This document shows positions 20,960 through 29,498 of a stretch of DNA of 64,000 nucleotides, piece by piece. Source of the DNA: Brachybacterium sp. FME24 (GTDB lineage Bacteria > Actinomycetota > Actinomycetes > Actinomycetales > Dermabacteraceae); assembly GCF_014897705.1 (NCBI RefSeq), contig NZ_JABUXV010000013.1, positions 1 through 64,000 of the forward strand. The letters run 5' to 3'. Every line of letters begins with the position of its first letter. The stretch's first letter is position 1. The translations under genes and the position numbers were made by a program. Under the pieces are notes generated by a model. It saw nothing but the letters and a program-made list of their open reading frames with translations, did no database searches and was not told the origin of the DNA.

Positions 20960-20965
20960 TAGACT
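20960..20965 (+). promoter_or_regulatory. -10 box of the MarR gene at 20972
   Basis: TAGACT, 6 nt before the ATG at 20972; predicts a leaderless transcript separate from the TetR gene. Confidence 0.5.
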
Positions 20966-20971
20966 CGGCGC

Positions 20972-21508
20972 ATGCCCACCACCCCTGAGGACGCCGCCGC
21001 GCCCCGACTCGATGAGGTCGACCGGATCATCGCGGGCTGGGATCAGGCGCGCGGGGACCTGGACATCGAGCCGCTGGCCGTGTTCTCCCGCATCTCCCGA
21101 CTGGCTCGCTACCTGGAGACCGCACGCCGCGAATCCTTCACCGCCGCGGGCCTCGAGGGGTGGGAGTTCGACATGCTCTCCGCCCTTCGCCGCAGTGGGG
21201 ACGACGCCCTCTCCCCCGGCGCTCTGATGCATCAGACGCTCGTGACCAGCGGAACCATGACCACGCGGATCGACAAGCTCGTCGCTCGTCACCTGATCAG
21301 CAAGAACCGCAGCCCGCGCGATGGCCGGGCTGTCGAGGTGCGCCTGCAGCCCGAAGGCGTCTCCCGGGTCGACGCCGCCATGGAGAGCCTGCTCGCCGCG
21401 GAGCGCGAGCTGCTCCGGCCCCTCACCACCGACGGGCAATCCGTCCTCGCGGACACTCTGCGCTCCTTGCTGCTGACCTTCGAGGTGGACGATCCGCTGG
21501 ACCGGTGA
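20972..21508 (+). CDS. MarR family transcriptional regulator
   Basis: A 178-residue winged-helix regulator with a long N-terminal helix (LAVFSRISRLARYLETARRE), the core GLEGWEFDMLSALRRSGDD, recognition region LVTSGTMTTRIDKLVARHLI and wing SPRDGRAVEVRLQPEGVSRV. It carries its own TAGACT -10 box and probably starts without a leader. It precedes an ABC-F ATPase gene by 119 bp, so control of that gene is a reasonable guess, not shown. Confidence 0.88.
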   Translation: MPTTPEDAAAPRLDEVDRIIAGWDQARGDLDIEPLAVFSRISRLARYLETARRESFTAAGLEGWEFDMLSALRRSGDDALSPGALMHQTLVTSGTMTTRIDKLVARHLISKNRSPRDGRAVEVRLQPEGVSRVDAAMESLLAAERELLRPLTTDGQSVLADTLRSLLLTFEVDDPLDR

Positions 21509-21627
21509 CGCATGATCCGGGCACGTGAGACGTGACCCGGGCGCGCTCGACAGCACTTCGAGGGTCGCCGCGCGCTCCAGAACCTCAAGCATTCCCGCTC
21601 TTCCGCTCTTTCGAAGGACGTCTCCGT

Positions 21628-23484
21628 ATGGCCCATATGCTCGGCACCCAGTCCCTCCGCGTCTCCCTGCCTGATCGGGTCCTGCTCGATGACATCACCC
21701 TCGGCATCGACGAGGGGGATCGCATCGGTGTGGTCGGCCGCAACGGTGACGGGAAGTCGACCCTGCTGCGGCTGCTCGCACGTCATCAAGAGCCCGACGG
21801 CGGCCGTGTCACCGTGCGCGGCGGGGTCCGTCTCGGTGTCCTCAGCCAGCAGGATGAGGCCACGGTCGACACCACGGTGCGTCAGCGCGTGGTCGGGGAC
21901 CGCCCCGAGTACGAATGGGCGTCGGACCCGCGGATCCGGGACGTCCTGGCGGGCCTGCTCGACGAGATCGATCTCGAGGCCCACCTCGCGGACCTCTCCG
22001 GGGGGCAGCTGCGCCGCGTGCATCTGGCCGAGCTGCTGGTCGGTGATTGGGATGTGCTGCTGCTGGACGAGCCCACCAACCACCTCGACGTCGAGGGCAT
22101 CTCCTGGCTCGCCGAGCATCTGCGCCGCCGCTGGAATGCGAAGGACGGCGGGCTCGTGGTCATCACGCACGACCGCTGGTTCCTCGACGCCGTCTGCACC
22201 CGGATGTGGGAGGTCCACGACGGCGTCGTGGATCCCTTCGAGGGCGGGTACGCCGCGTACGTGCTGCAGCGGGTCGAGCGGGATCGCCAGGCCGCGACCA
22301 TCGAGTCGAAGCGGCAGAACCTGATGCGCAAGGAGCTCGCATGGCTGCGCCGCGGCGCCCCGGCTCGGACGGCGAAGCCGAAGTTCCGCATCGATGCGGC
22401 CAACGAACTGATCTCCGGTGAGCCGCCGGTGCGCGACACCGTGGAGCTGACGCAGCTCGCGACGTCCCGACTGGGCCGCGATGTCATCGACGTGCTGGAC
22501 GTCGACGCGGGGTACGGGGACGTGCGCGTGCTCAACGACGTCACCTTGCACATCGGGCCGGCGGATCGCATCGGCGTGCTGGGACCCAACGGGGCCGGCA
22601 AGTCGACATTGCTGGCCCTGATCACCGGCGAGCTCGAGCCGCAGGCCGGGCGTGTCAAGCGTGGCAAGACGGTCACGGTGCGCCAGGTCTCGCAGCGCAT
22701 CGAAGGGTTGAAGGATCACCTGGACTCTCGCGTCAGCGATGTGGTCGGGCGCTATCGCACCTCGTTCCGGGCCGGCAAGGACGAGGTCTCCCCCGGGCTG
22801 CTGCTGGAACGTCTCGGATTCACCACGGCACATCAGAAGGTGCGGGTGGGCGCACTGTCCGGTGGGCAGCAGCGTCGCCTCGATCTGCTGCTGACGCTGC
22901 TGGAGGAACCCAACGTGCTGGTGCTCGATGAGCCGACGAACGATATGGACACCGACATGCTGGCGGCCATGGAGGATCTGCTGGACTCCTGGCCGGGCCC
23001 GCTGATCGTGGTCTCTCACGACCGCTACCTGCTCGAGCGGGTCACGGACACGCAGTACGCGGTGCTGGATGGAGGGGTGCGGCATGTGCCCGGCGGCGTG
23101 GACCAGTATCTGAAGCTGCGCAAGGCGGGCGCCACCGGCGCACCCGCTGACTCCCGGGGAGCGCGGGCCGGCGGGGCAGGATCGTCCCGCACTGCGGGCA
23201 GTTCGCCGTCGGCCGTGTCCGGAGCCGGTCCTGCCGCGAAGACGTCCTCCACAGCGGCGGTGACCGGCGCTGAGTCGCATGCCGCCCGCAAGGAGCTGAA
23301 GGCGGCCGAGCGACGCATGGAGAAGTTGTCGGAGCAGACCAAGAAGCTGCACGAGAAGCTCGCCGCTCATGATCAGTCCGACTTCCACGGACTGCAGTCG
23401 ATCACGGAGCAGGTGCAGGCGCTCGAGAGCGAGATGATGGGCCTCGAAGAGCGCTGGCTGGAGCTGTCCGAGCTCATCGACTGA
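21628..23484 (+). CDS. ABC-F family ATPase
   Basis: Soluble protein of 618 residues with two ABC domains and no membrane segments. ABC1 has GRNGDGKSTLLRLLA, LSGGQLRRVHLAELL and LLLDEPTNHLDVEGI; ABC2 has GPNGAGKSTLLALIT, LSGGQQRRLDLLLTLL and LVLDEPTNDMDTDM. A short Arg/Lys-rich linker (ESKRQNLMRKELAWLRRG) joins them, and a low-complexity Ala/Ser stretch leads to a C-terminal coiled coil (about 545-615). ABC-F proteins act on the ribosome as translation factors or in antibiotic protection. The length and linker fit the Uup-like group better than dedicated resistance proteins. The ATG at 21628 has GAAGGA upstream. Confidence 0.9.
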   Translation: MAHMLGTQSLRVSLPDRVLLDDITLGIDEGDRIGVVGRNGDGKSTLLRLLARHQEPDGGRVTVRGGVRLGVLSQQDEATVDTTVRQRVVGDRPEYEWASDPRIRDVLAGLLDEIDLEAHLADLSGGQLRRVHLAELLVGDWDVLLLDEPTNHLDVEGISWLAEHLRRRWNAKDGGLVVITHDRWFLDAVCTRMWEVHDGVVDPFEGGYAAYVLQRVERDRQAATIESKRQNLMRKELAWLRRGAPARTAKPKFRIDAANELISGEPPVRDTVELTQLATSRLGRDVIDVLDVDAGYGDVRVLNDVTLHIGPADRIGVLGPNGAGKSTLLALITGELEPQAGRVKRGKTVTVRQVSQRIEGLKDHLDSRVSDVVGRYRTSFRAGKDEVSPGLLLERLGFTTAHQKVRVGALSGGQQRRLDLLLTLLEEPNVLVLDEPTNDMDTDMLAAMEDLLDSWPGPLIVVSHDRYLLERVTDTQYAVLDGGVRHVPGGVDQYLKLRKAGATGAPADSRGARAGGAGSSRTAGSSPSAVSGAGPAAKTSSTAAVTGAESHAARKELKAAERRMEKLSEQTKKLHEKLAAHDQSDFHGLQSITEQVQALESEMMGLEERWLELSELID

Positions 23485-23560
23485 CGTTCCTCTCCGCCTG
23501 TCGGAGCCCTCCTGCTATCGCTCTTCGGAGCCGGGCATTGCCGCAGCACTGCTGCACGAT

Positions 23561-25441
23561 TCAGCCCTCTCCGGGTCCCGACCGGTCCTCGTGGTCCGCG
23601 CCCTGGCCCGCCTCGTACGGGGGCTCGGGCTCCGGCGCGACCTGCGGTGCCATCAGGATTGCGTCGAAGACGTAGTCGGTGCGTCCGCAGAGCAGTCGAT
23701 GACGGTTCACCCGACGGTTCCTCCAGAACGGGTGGGGATCAGAGGTCTCGTAGGCGCGCCGTGCGATGCGATGAAGCGCACGAGGCATCGGCCCGTCCAG
23801 CTCCGGGGGCAGATCGGCGCCGGCGTCCCATGATGTGACGTCGTCCAGACCCCGCGAGGCCCAGGTGCCGGGCACGGTTCGCCCCGGTTCCGGGGTCGCC
23901 GCCGTGGACGTGGTCTCGACCTGCTCGCGTTGAAGCTTCCGCCTGCGCGCAGTACCGACCAGATCGACGTTGTTCCCACCACGTCGCGCCTTTTGACCGT
24001 ACCTGGTGGTCCATTCGACCGTACGGCGTCGACCGTCACTGTCACTGATGACTCGGGCGGTCTCACCGGCCTCTTCCTTCTGATTGTCCGCGCCGCAGAG
24101 CCCGTTCCCATTCTCCATCGACGTGGCGCCGCCTTGCGAGAAGGGCGTGATGTGGTCGTTCTGCCGGATATCGGCGTCGCAGTAGGGAGCCCGGCACGTG
24201 AGGTGACTCCACCGGATGAAGCGCGAGAGCGCGGGAGGGAAGGCGCGGGACCGGGACTCGACCGCGACGAGCTGACCGTCCTCGGGATCGGCGTAGAGAT
24301 TCCTCAGAGCCAGCTGGAGATCCTTGTCGCCGTCGACCGATGACATCGCCTGGAGCATCTCCTCGCGAATGTGCTCGTACGGAACCGGGCCGATGCCTTC
24401 GATGGTGGCGGAATCCGCGTGAGCAGGGGCGAACAGCGATCGATCGGTGATGATCACACCGATGTCGAGCTGTGCTGTGGGCGGCCCCGTGCCGCGTCCG
24501 ATCAGGGTGTCGGCCAGAAGATCGGCCATGATCTGCTGGTGACCTCGGCGATCACCGTGAGCTCGAGCCTTCTCGGCCGCGAGGGAGATTCCTTTGCGGA
24601 TGCGTGCCCCGTCGAGTGCGGTGATCCGCGCGGTCAGAACGGCCATTCCGTTCTCGGCGCGACGCACGGAGAGTCCACGTTCCCTCTTGGTCCGGAGGTG
24701 CCGAGCCTGCGCCCCCTCGGGATCGAGTGAGTGCATGACCTTCTCTGTCTCTCCGCCCCATTCCTGGACCCCGCAGTCCTCGAGGTAGGGCAGGTGCTCG
24801 GTGAGCACCTCGTCGACCTGCGAGCGCAGCTCCGGGGACGCCGGGCCGACGACACGCCCGACGCGATGCGCAGCCGCAGCAGACATCTGCCCGTGTGCGA
24901 CAGCGGAGAGCATCCCTGGCATCGAGTGCACGAGCCGACGGCTGCTCGACATGGTCTGGCCTGCAGCGGCAGGAGAGGCCTTCACGGCGAACGACGCTTC
25001 TGCCCGCGCGATCTTCAGCGCGGCTCGGGGCGTCTCCTCACGGGCCAGGCAGTCCTCCTTCACGGCTGCTTCGAGGCGCACGAGTGCGCGTGCCTGAACT
25101 GCGGCCATGGCGTTGGACAGGTCGCGTAGCCCCGCGATCAGGGTGATCGTCTCAGCGACGGAGAGGCGGTTGAGGAAAAGGGAGCCTTCGGCGCCCAGCA
25201 TCGCCATCACTCCCCGTGCTGCCAACAGGTCGACGTCGTCGAGTCCGAGCTCGTCGTCGCTCGCAGCAATCAGGACATCATGAGGCTCATCAAACGCCTC
25301 TCCCGTGTTCGGTGGCCCGGGCAGGCGCGGGGCGCCACCGGCACCGGCACCGGCACCGGCACCGGCACCGGCACCGGCACCGAGAGAGCTTTCATCACCT
25401 CTCTGCGGAGAGGAGCTTCCATCCTCAAGATCATCGTCCAT
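23561..25441 (-). CDS. DUF222 / HNH endonuclease domain protein
   Basis: A 626-residue member of the actinobacterial DUF222 (13E12-repeat) family. The large helical DUF222 domain covers about residues 75-380; the HNH nuclease follows near residues 415-455, seen in LTCRAPYCDADIRQNDHITP and NGNGLCGADNQKEEAG, with paired cysteines and the His/Asn metal site. An N-terminal Gly-Ala repeat at residues 21-35 is encoded by an ACCGGC array. The biological role of this abundant family is not established; a link to mobile or phase-variable DNA is only suspected. No Shine-Dalgarno is clear. It is convergent with the ABC-F gene. Confidence 0.88.
   Translation of the reverse strand: MDDDLEDGSSSPQRGDESSLGAGAGAGAGAGAGAGGAPRLPGPPNTGEAFDEPHDVLIAASDDELGLDDVDLLAARGVMAMLGAEGSLFLNRLSVAETITLIAGLRDLSNAMAAVQARALVRLEAAVKEDCLAREETPRAALKIARAEASFAVKASPAAAGQTMSSSRRLVHSMPGMLSAVAHGQMSAAAAHRVGRVVGPASPELRSQVDEVLTEHLPYLEDCGVQEWGGETEKVMHSLDPEGAQARHLRTKRERGLSVRRAENGMAVLTARITALDGARIRKGISLAAEKARAHGDRRGHQQIMADLLADTLIGRGTGPPTAQLDIGVIITDRSLFAPAHADSATIEGIGPVPYEHIREEMLQAMSSVDGDKDLQLALRNLYADPEDGQLVAVESRSRAFPPALSRFIRWSHLTCRAPYCDADIRQNDHITPFSQGGATSMENGNGLCGADNQKEEAGETARVISDSDGRRRTVEWTTRYGQKARRGGNNVDLVGTARRRKLQREQVETTSTAATPEPGRTVPGTWASRGLDDVTSWDAGADLPPELDGPMPRALHRIARRAYETSDPHPFWRNRRVNRHRLLCGRTDYVFDAILMAPQVAPEPEPPYEAGQGADHEDRSGPGEG
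25337..25382. repeat. (ACCGGC)n hexanucleotide array in the HNH gene
   Basis: About 7.7 perfect copies of a 6-base unit lie within the HNH gene. On the coding strand it gives alternating Gly-Ala near residues 20-35. Because the unit is a multiple of three, copy-number change alters tail length without shifting frame. Confidence 0.95.
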
Positions 25442-25503
25442 AGGATTCAGTATCGCATCCTTGTTCGACTTACCGAAGGGTCATCTCTGATTCACGGTCA
25501 GAA

Positions 25504-25531
25504 TGTGGATAAACCACCACTGTGGAGGAAC
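25504..25531 (+). repeat. Imperfect direct repeat, copy A (contains DnaA-box sequence)
   Basis: Begins with TGTGGATAA, the complement of the DnaA-box consensus TTATCCACA, and ends TGGAGGAAC. It matches copy B at 25910 in 23 of 28 positions. It lies 62 bp upstream of the HNH start codon. Confidence 0.7.
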
Positions 25532-25909
25532 CGCTAAATCTGGACCGATCGCCGGAGAGTCGATTCTGCCCCGACGACCAACAGGGGCGGTCCCACCAGA
25601 TCACCCCGGCGGATCTCTCGTCCTGGCGGTGTGGACCGTGCGCCACGATCCTTGCGCCCCGGGCATGCAGTATCGCCGTCGAAGCAGGCAAGGACGCACC
25701 ACCCTCGACCGCGGCAAACACCCTGAAGCTCCAGGATCAACCTCAGTTCGCGAGAGGCATGGCCGACCCTGACTGCGACGGGCCGTGGGACTCGACAGGA
25801 AGAGAGGCTATTGGTAGCTCCACTGCGCTATCCCACGAGACCGGACCCGGCCGTCGACGACGATTGCCATACGGCGTCGCCGGACACATTGCAATCAGTG
25901 ATCGCTAAT

Positions 25910-25937
25910 TGTGGATAACCCTCCTTGGTGGAGGAAC
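25910..25937 (+). repeat. Imperfect direct repeat, copy B (contains DnaA-box sequence)
   Basis: Begins TGTGGATAA and ends TGGAGGAAC, as in copy A 406 bp to the left. CCTCC and GGAGG within it can form a small hairpin. It ends 12 bp before the ispE stop codon. Confidence 0.7.
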
Positions 25938-25949
25938 AATGAATTCCGT

Positions 25950-26879
25950 TCAGCTCTCCTCGAGCACGCTCGCCCCCGGCGCCGATCCACGCACGACCAG
26001 GCAGGAGTCGACCAGGCGCGAAGTCATCAGTTGCGCAGCGATCTCCTGCGCCTGCTCCTCGTCCTCGACGAGGGCCGCGACCGTCGGGCCGGATCCGGAG
26101 ACCAGGGCGCCGAACGCACCGGCGCGTTCGGCCGCTTCGACGACCGGTTCCAGGCCCGAATGCAGGGCGAAGGCTGCGGACTGCAGGTCGTTGTGCAGGG
26201 TGCGCCCGAGCAGGCGTGCATCACCGCCGCTCAAGGCCTGGAACTGCAGTTCCTCGATCTCAGGCTGTTCTGGCACCTGACGACCCACCGCCTCGGCGAT
26301 CTCGTCGTGGCGCCGGTACACCTCAGGCGTGGACAGATGTCCGCCAGGCAGTGCCAGCAGCCAGGTCCAGTCCCCGTGGGTGAGCACCGTGGTGAGGTCG
26401 GCGCCGGTGCCGCGACCGAGCGCAGTGTGGCCCAGCATCGAGAACGGCACATCGGCTCCGATCCGGGACCCGAGCGTGCGCAGCTCCTCACCGGTCAGGC
26501 CCAGACCCCACAGGCGGTCGAGAGCCACCAGCGTGGCGGCGGCGTCGGCCGATCCTCCACCCATACCGCCGGCGACCGGGACCTCCTTGTGGATGTGCAG
26601 GGAGGCGCCCTCGTCGACGTCGTACTGCGAGCGCAGCAGGTCGGCCGCGCGGAGCGCGAGGTTCGTGCCGTCCAGGGGGATGTGCCCCGGCACGTCGGAA
26701 TCGACCGTGAGGGTCAGATCGTCGTGCGGCGTCGCCGTCACGGTCTCGTAGAGGTCCACGGCGTGGAAGATCGTGGCGAGGCTGTGATAGCCGCGGTCGT
26801 CGACTGCCCCCACGGCGAGGGAGAGGTTGATCTTGCCGGGCGCTCGCACCACCACCCGCTTCAAGCCGGATCCCATCAC
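25950..26879 (-). CDS. ispE: 4-(cytidine 5'-diphospho)-2-C-methylerythritol kinase
   Basis: GHMP-family kinase of the non-mevalonate isoprenoid pathway; it phosphorylates CDP-methylerythritol with ATP. The 309-residue protein has VVVRAPGKINLSLAVG at the N-terminus, the ATP loop PVAGGMGGGSADAAATLVAL and the third GHMP motif ALVSGSGPTVAALV. The GTG at 26879 overlaps the rsmA stop (GTGA) and is followed directly by an ATG at 26876, either of which could initiate. Last gene of the tatD-rsmA-ispE operon, a common actinobacterial arrangement. Confidence 0.95.
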   Translation of the reverse strand: MMGSGLKRVVVRAPGKINLSLAVGAVDDRGYHSLATIFHAVDLYETVTATPHDDLTLTVDSDVPGHIPLDGTNLALRAADLLRSQYDVDEGASLHIHKEVPVAGGMGGGSADAAATLVALDRLWGLGLTGEELRTLGSRIGADVPFSMLGHTALGRGTGADLTTVLTHGDWTWLLALPGGHLSTPEVYRRHDEIAEAVGRQVPEQPEIEELQFQALSGGDARLLGRTLHNDLQSAAFALHSGLEPVVEAAERAGAFGALVSGSGPTVAALVEDEEQAQEIAAQLMTSRLVDSCLVVRGSAPGASVLEES

Positions 26880-27799
26880 GCGATCCCGTCGCTCGCTCGG
26901 GCGATCGCCCGGAACTGCTCGATCTCCAGGGTCTCCCCGCGCGCGCTCGGATCGATGCCGGCCGCGCGGAGGATCTCCTCGGACCGGGACGGGCTGCCGG
27001 CCCAGGTCGCGAGCGCGGCGCGAAGGGTCTTGCGGCGCTGGGCGAACGCTGCATCGACGACGGCGAACACACGCTCCCGCTCCGCGGTGGTGCCCAGCGG
27101 TTCGTCATGCCGAACCAGTTCCACGAGCGCGGAGTCGACGTTGGGCACCGGCCAGAAGATCTGCCGGGAGATACGCCCGGCGTGCTCGGCCCTGCCGTAC
27201 CAGGCGGCCTTGACGCTGGGACCGCCGTACGTGCGCGATCCGGGGCCCGCGGTGAGGCGGTCCACGACCTCGGACTGCACCATGACCAGCGCAGTCCGGA
27301 TATTCGCGAAGCGCTCGAGGATCGTCAGCAGGATGGGGGTGGCCACGTTGTACGGCAGATTCGCGACCAGCACAGTCGGCTCCCCGCTGCGGGGCAGCTG
27401 CGGAAGGTCGGTGACCTGCAGAGCGTCTGCGTGGAGCAGCCGATACCGATCCTCCGCGACGCCACGGGCTTCCAGGGTCAGCGGCAGCAGCTCGGCGAGC
27501 CCGCGATCCAGCTCGATCGCGACGACGTCGGCGCCGGTCTCCAGCAGGCCGAGGGTGAGGGAGCCCAGCCCGGGCCCGACCTCGAGCACGGCCTGGTCCG
27601 CGCCCACTCCGGAGCGGCCGACGATGGTGCGTACCGTGTTGGGGTCCATGACGAAGTTCTGGCCGCGCTGCTTCGAAGGTCGGATGCCTGCCGCCTCGGC
27701 GAGGTCGCGGATGTCCCGTGCAGTCAGCAGCAGCCCGGAGTGCGACGACTGCCGCCCCGCGTCCGCCCCCTGCGCGCCCTGCGGCGCGACGTCGCTCAT
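26876..27799 (-). CDS. rsmA: 16S rRNA dimethyladenosine transferase (KsgA)
   Basis: Dimethylates two adjacent adenosines near the 3' end of 16S rRNA during small-subunit maturation. The 307-residue protein has PSKQRGQNFVMDPNTVRTIV, SAM motif LEVGPGLGSLTLGLLETGA, the catalytic NLPYNVATPILL, and FWPVPNVDSALVEL. The ATG at 27799 overlaps the tatD stop (ATGA) and its own stop overlaps ispE; the much longer open frame upstream is antisense-like noise over tatD. Confidence 0.95.
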   Translation of the reverse strand: MSDVAPQGAQGADAGRQSSHSGLLLTARDIRDLAEAAGIRPSKQRGQNFVMDPNTVRTIVGRSGVGADQAVLEVGPGLGSLTLGLLETGADVVAIELDRGLAELLPLTLEARGVAEDRYRLLHADALQVTDLPQLPRSGEPTVLVANLPYNVATPILLTILERFANIRTALVMVQSEVVDRLTAGPGSRTYGGPSVKAAWYGRAEHAGRISRQIFWPVPNVDSALVELVRHDEPLGTTAERERVFAVVDAAFAQRRKTLRAALATWAGSPSRSEEILRAAGIDPSARGETLEIEQFRAIARASDGIA

Positions 27800-28800
27800 G
27801 CCGCCGCTGCTTCCGGCCAGTCGTACACGTGCTGAGTGGTGGCGCGGATGGTGCGGCACGCCTTCTCCAGGTCGACACCGGTGACGTCGGCGATGGTCGC
27901 CATGGTCAATGGGATCAAGTACGAGGAGTTCGGGCGACCCCGGTACGGCATGGGGGTGAGGAACGGCGCGTCGGTCTCGACCATCACTCGGCCAAGGCCC
28001 ACCTCGGCGAGAGCGCCGCGCAGCTCGCCCGCGTTCTTGAAGGTGACGGTTCCCGCGAACGAGAGGAAGTAGCCGCGGTCGACGCAGGTGCGGGCGAACT
28101 CGGCGTCTCCGGAGAAGCAGTGGAAGACGGTGCGCTCGGGAGCCCCGTCGGTCTCGAGGATCTCGAGCACGTCGCGGTGAGCGTCGCGGTCGTGGATCTG
28201 CAGCGGCAGGTCGAGCTCCTTGGCCAGCGCGATGTGGGCGCGGAAGGACTCGATCTGGGCGGCGCGCGCCGTCGAGTCCTGCCGGGAGGTGCGGAACCAA
28301 TCCAGGCCGGTCTCGCCGACCACGACCATCCCGGGGCCTCGCAGCAGTTCGGAGACCTCTGCGAGGGCAGTCCCGAGACTGATCAGGGGGTTCCCGTCGT
28401 GGTCGGTGCCGCGGGCGTGGAGCGCCGCCTCGTTGGGGTGGACCGCGACGCCGCCGCGCAGGGAGGGCGGGCACGCCTCGGAGGCGAGGAGGGCAGCGGT
28501 CCAACGCACGGCCTCGAGATCGGATCCGATGGTGATCTGCGCGTCGACACCGACGGCTGCCGCGCGTGCGACGTGCTCGGGGACGCTGAGCGACTGGTCG
28601 CCATCGGCGAAGTCCAGATGGCAATGGTTGTCGATCACCGGGAACGGCAGCGGCTGCGGGGTCGGAGGCCAGGAACGGTCGCGGGACCTGCCCCGGGGGT
28701 CGATGTCCTCGCGACTGCGCACCGGTGCCGGCGCAGCTGTGGCGGACACGGCCCCGGACCCGGTGGCTGATCCGGTCTCTGTCTCGTGAGGTGACGGCAT
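27796..28800 (-). CDS. tatD: TatD family metal-dependent hydrolase
   Basis: TIM-barrel metallohydrolase of the TatD/YcfH family, members of which act as 3'-5' DNA exonucleases. The 334-residue protein begins with a 55-residue low-complexity tail, unusually long for the family; the conserved part then starts at PVIDNHCHLDF (metal HxH), followed by GVAVHPNE, VVVGETGLDWFR, LPLQIHDRDAH, VFHCFSGDAEFA and MVETDAPFLTP. The ATG at 28800 lies 6 nt after TACGAT (leaderless), which supports the long tail being translated. First gene of the tatD-rsmA-ispE operon. Confidence 0.92.
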   Translation of the reverse strand: MPSPHETETGSATGSGAVSATAAPAPVRSREDIDPRGRSRDRSWPPTPQPLPFPVIDNHCHLDFADGDQSLSVPEHVARAAAVGVDAQITIGSDLEAVRWTAALLASEACPPSLRGGVAVHPNEAALHARGTDHDGNPLISLGTALAEVSELLRGPGMVVVGETGLDWFRTSRQDSTARAAQIESFRAHIALAKELDLPLQIHDRDAHRDVLEILETDGAPERTVFHCFSGDAEFARTCVDRGYFLSFAGTVTFKNAGELRGALAEVGLGRVMVETDAPFLTPMPYRGRPNSSYLIPLTMATIADVTGVDLEKACRTIRATTQHVYDWPEAAAA

Positions 28801-28806
28801 GCGACC

Positions 28807-28812
28807 ATCGTA
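28807..28812 (-). promoter_or_regulatory. -10 box of the tatD-rsmA-ispE operon
   Basis: TACGAT on the minus strand, 6 nt before the ATG at 28800. Confidence 0.55.
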
Positions 28813-28916
28813 GGAGGATCCGCGGCCCCTCCTGGCCACAGCGCGCACTCCTGCGCGGTCGTCCGGGTGGTCGAGACGGCGATCGCCCCGACAGCCGGGG
28901 GTTGGCCGGCCGGCCC

Positions 28917-28976
28917 CGCGAATGTCGCCTCAGGACCGATGGTGGGCGAATCATCGGTCCTGAGGGGACATTCGCG
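28917..28976. repeat. Long inverted repeat between tatD and rpmF
   Basis: Arms 28917-28940 and 28953-28976, 24 bases each with one mismatch, are separated by 12 bases. Arms begin CGCGAATGTC and end CGGTCCTGAGG-like sequence. It sits in the 439-bp gap between two divergent genes, so it is not at the 3' end of either. The rest of the gap (28801-29239) holds the tatD -10 box and the rpmF ribosome binding site; no gene was seen. Confidence 0.85.
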
Positions 28977-29239
28977 GCGACCTGAGGCGGCTATCGTGGC
29001 TCAGGGCCGCGATGTGGACGTCGGGCCGGATCACCCCCGCCGACGTCGTCGCCGAGACCTGCGGTGGGATAGCTCACGGGCCCGACGGAGGCGAAGAAGT
29101 GCCCGATGTGACAAGATAGGTCGTCGTTGTGCGTCCTAACGTGCACCCGAGCGCCCCGACTCAGCTGGACCGGGTTCGGGTCGCTGCTCGGGACGGATGC
29201 CAACGCAGTTCATCCTCCGGACCGTCAAGGAGCGTCCTC

Positions 29240-29410
29240 ATGGCAGTGCCCAAGTTTAAGATGTCCCGCGCTCGTACGCACTCGCGTCGCGCGCAGTGGA
29301 AGGCTCACAACGACGACCTCGTGCAGGTCACCGTGCGCGGCCGCACCGCGGCTGTCCCGCGCCGTCTGGCCAAGGCCTACCAGCGCGGTCTCCTCGAGAT
29401 CGAGGACTGA
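29240..29410 (+). CDS. rpmF: Large ribosomal subunit protein bL32
   Basis: A 56-residue ribosomal protein beginning [20 protein letters not shown], the bL32 signature. It contains no cysteine, so it is the zinc-independent (C-minus) form. The ATG at 29240 follows AAGGAG at 29227-29232. Transcribed rightward alone and closed by a strong hairpin at 29451-29477. Confidence 0.96.
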   Translation: MAVPKFKMSRARTHSRRAQWKAHNDDLVQVTVRGRTAAVPRRLAKAYQRGLLEIED

Positions 29411-29450
29411 GACTGCTCGGGCCCTCGGCCCGACCTGAGATCTTTCGATG

Positions 29451-29477
29451 AAGCCCCGGCACCTGGTGCCGGGGCTT
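29451..29477. terminator. Bidirectional hairpin between rpmF and rsmI
   Basis: Perfect 13-base arms AAGCCCCGGCACC and GGTGCCGGGGCTT around one base, between the convergent rpmF and rsmI. It is symmetrical and can serve both genes; only short T-rich sequence follows (TTCGTT). Confidence 0.85.
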
Positions 29478-29498
29478 CGTTGCTCCCAGCAGCCCCTG

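Larger units (their letters stand above)
25442..25949. other. 508-bp intergenic region between HNH gene and ispE
   Basis: No convincing gene was found; short frames on both strands lack family signatures and normal starts. GC content is lower than in neighbouring genes near both ends. It is bracketed by two related 28-bp sequences (25504-25531 and 25910-25937). Promoter elements for the leftward HNH gene must lie here, but none is clear. Confidence 0.6.

Noticed and set aside
23561-25441. DUF222-HNH gene considered as an intron or intein homing endonuclease
   Set aside because: It is a free-standing gene that interrupts no other gene, and the DUF222 domain identifies a different family.
25522-25908. 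Rightward 128-codon frame in the HNH-ispE spacer
   Set aside because: No ribosome binding site with a normal start, no domain, and its GTG lies inside the direct repeat.
25504-25937. DnaA-box pair considered as a replication origin
   Set aside because: Only two boxes, no AT-rich unwinding region, and no dnaA, dnaN or parAB genes nearby.
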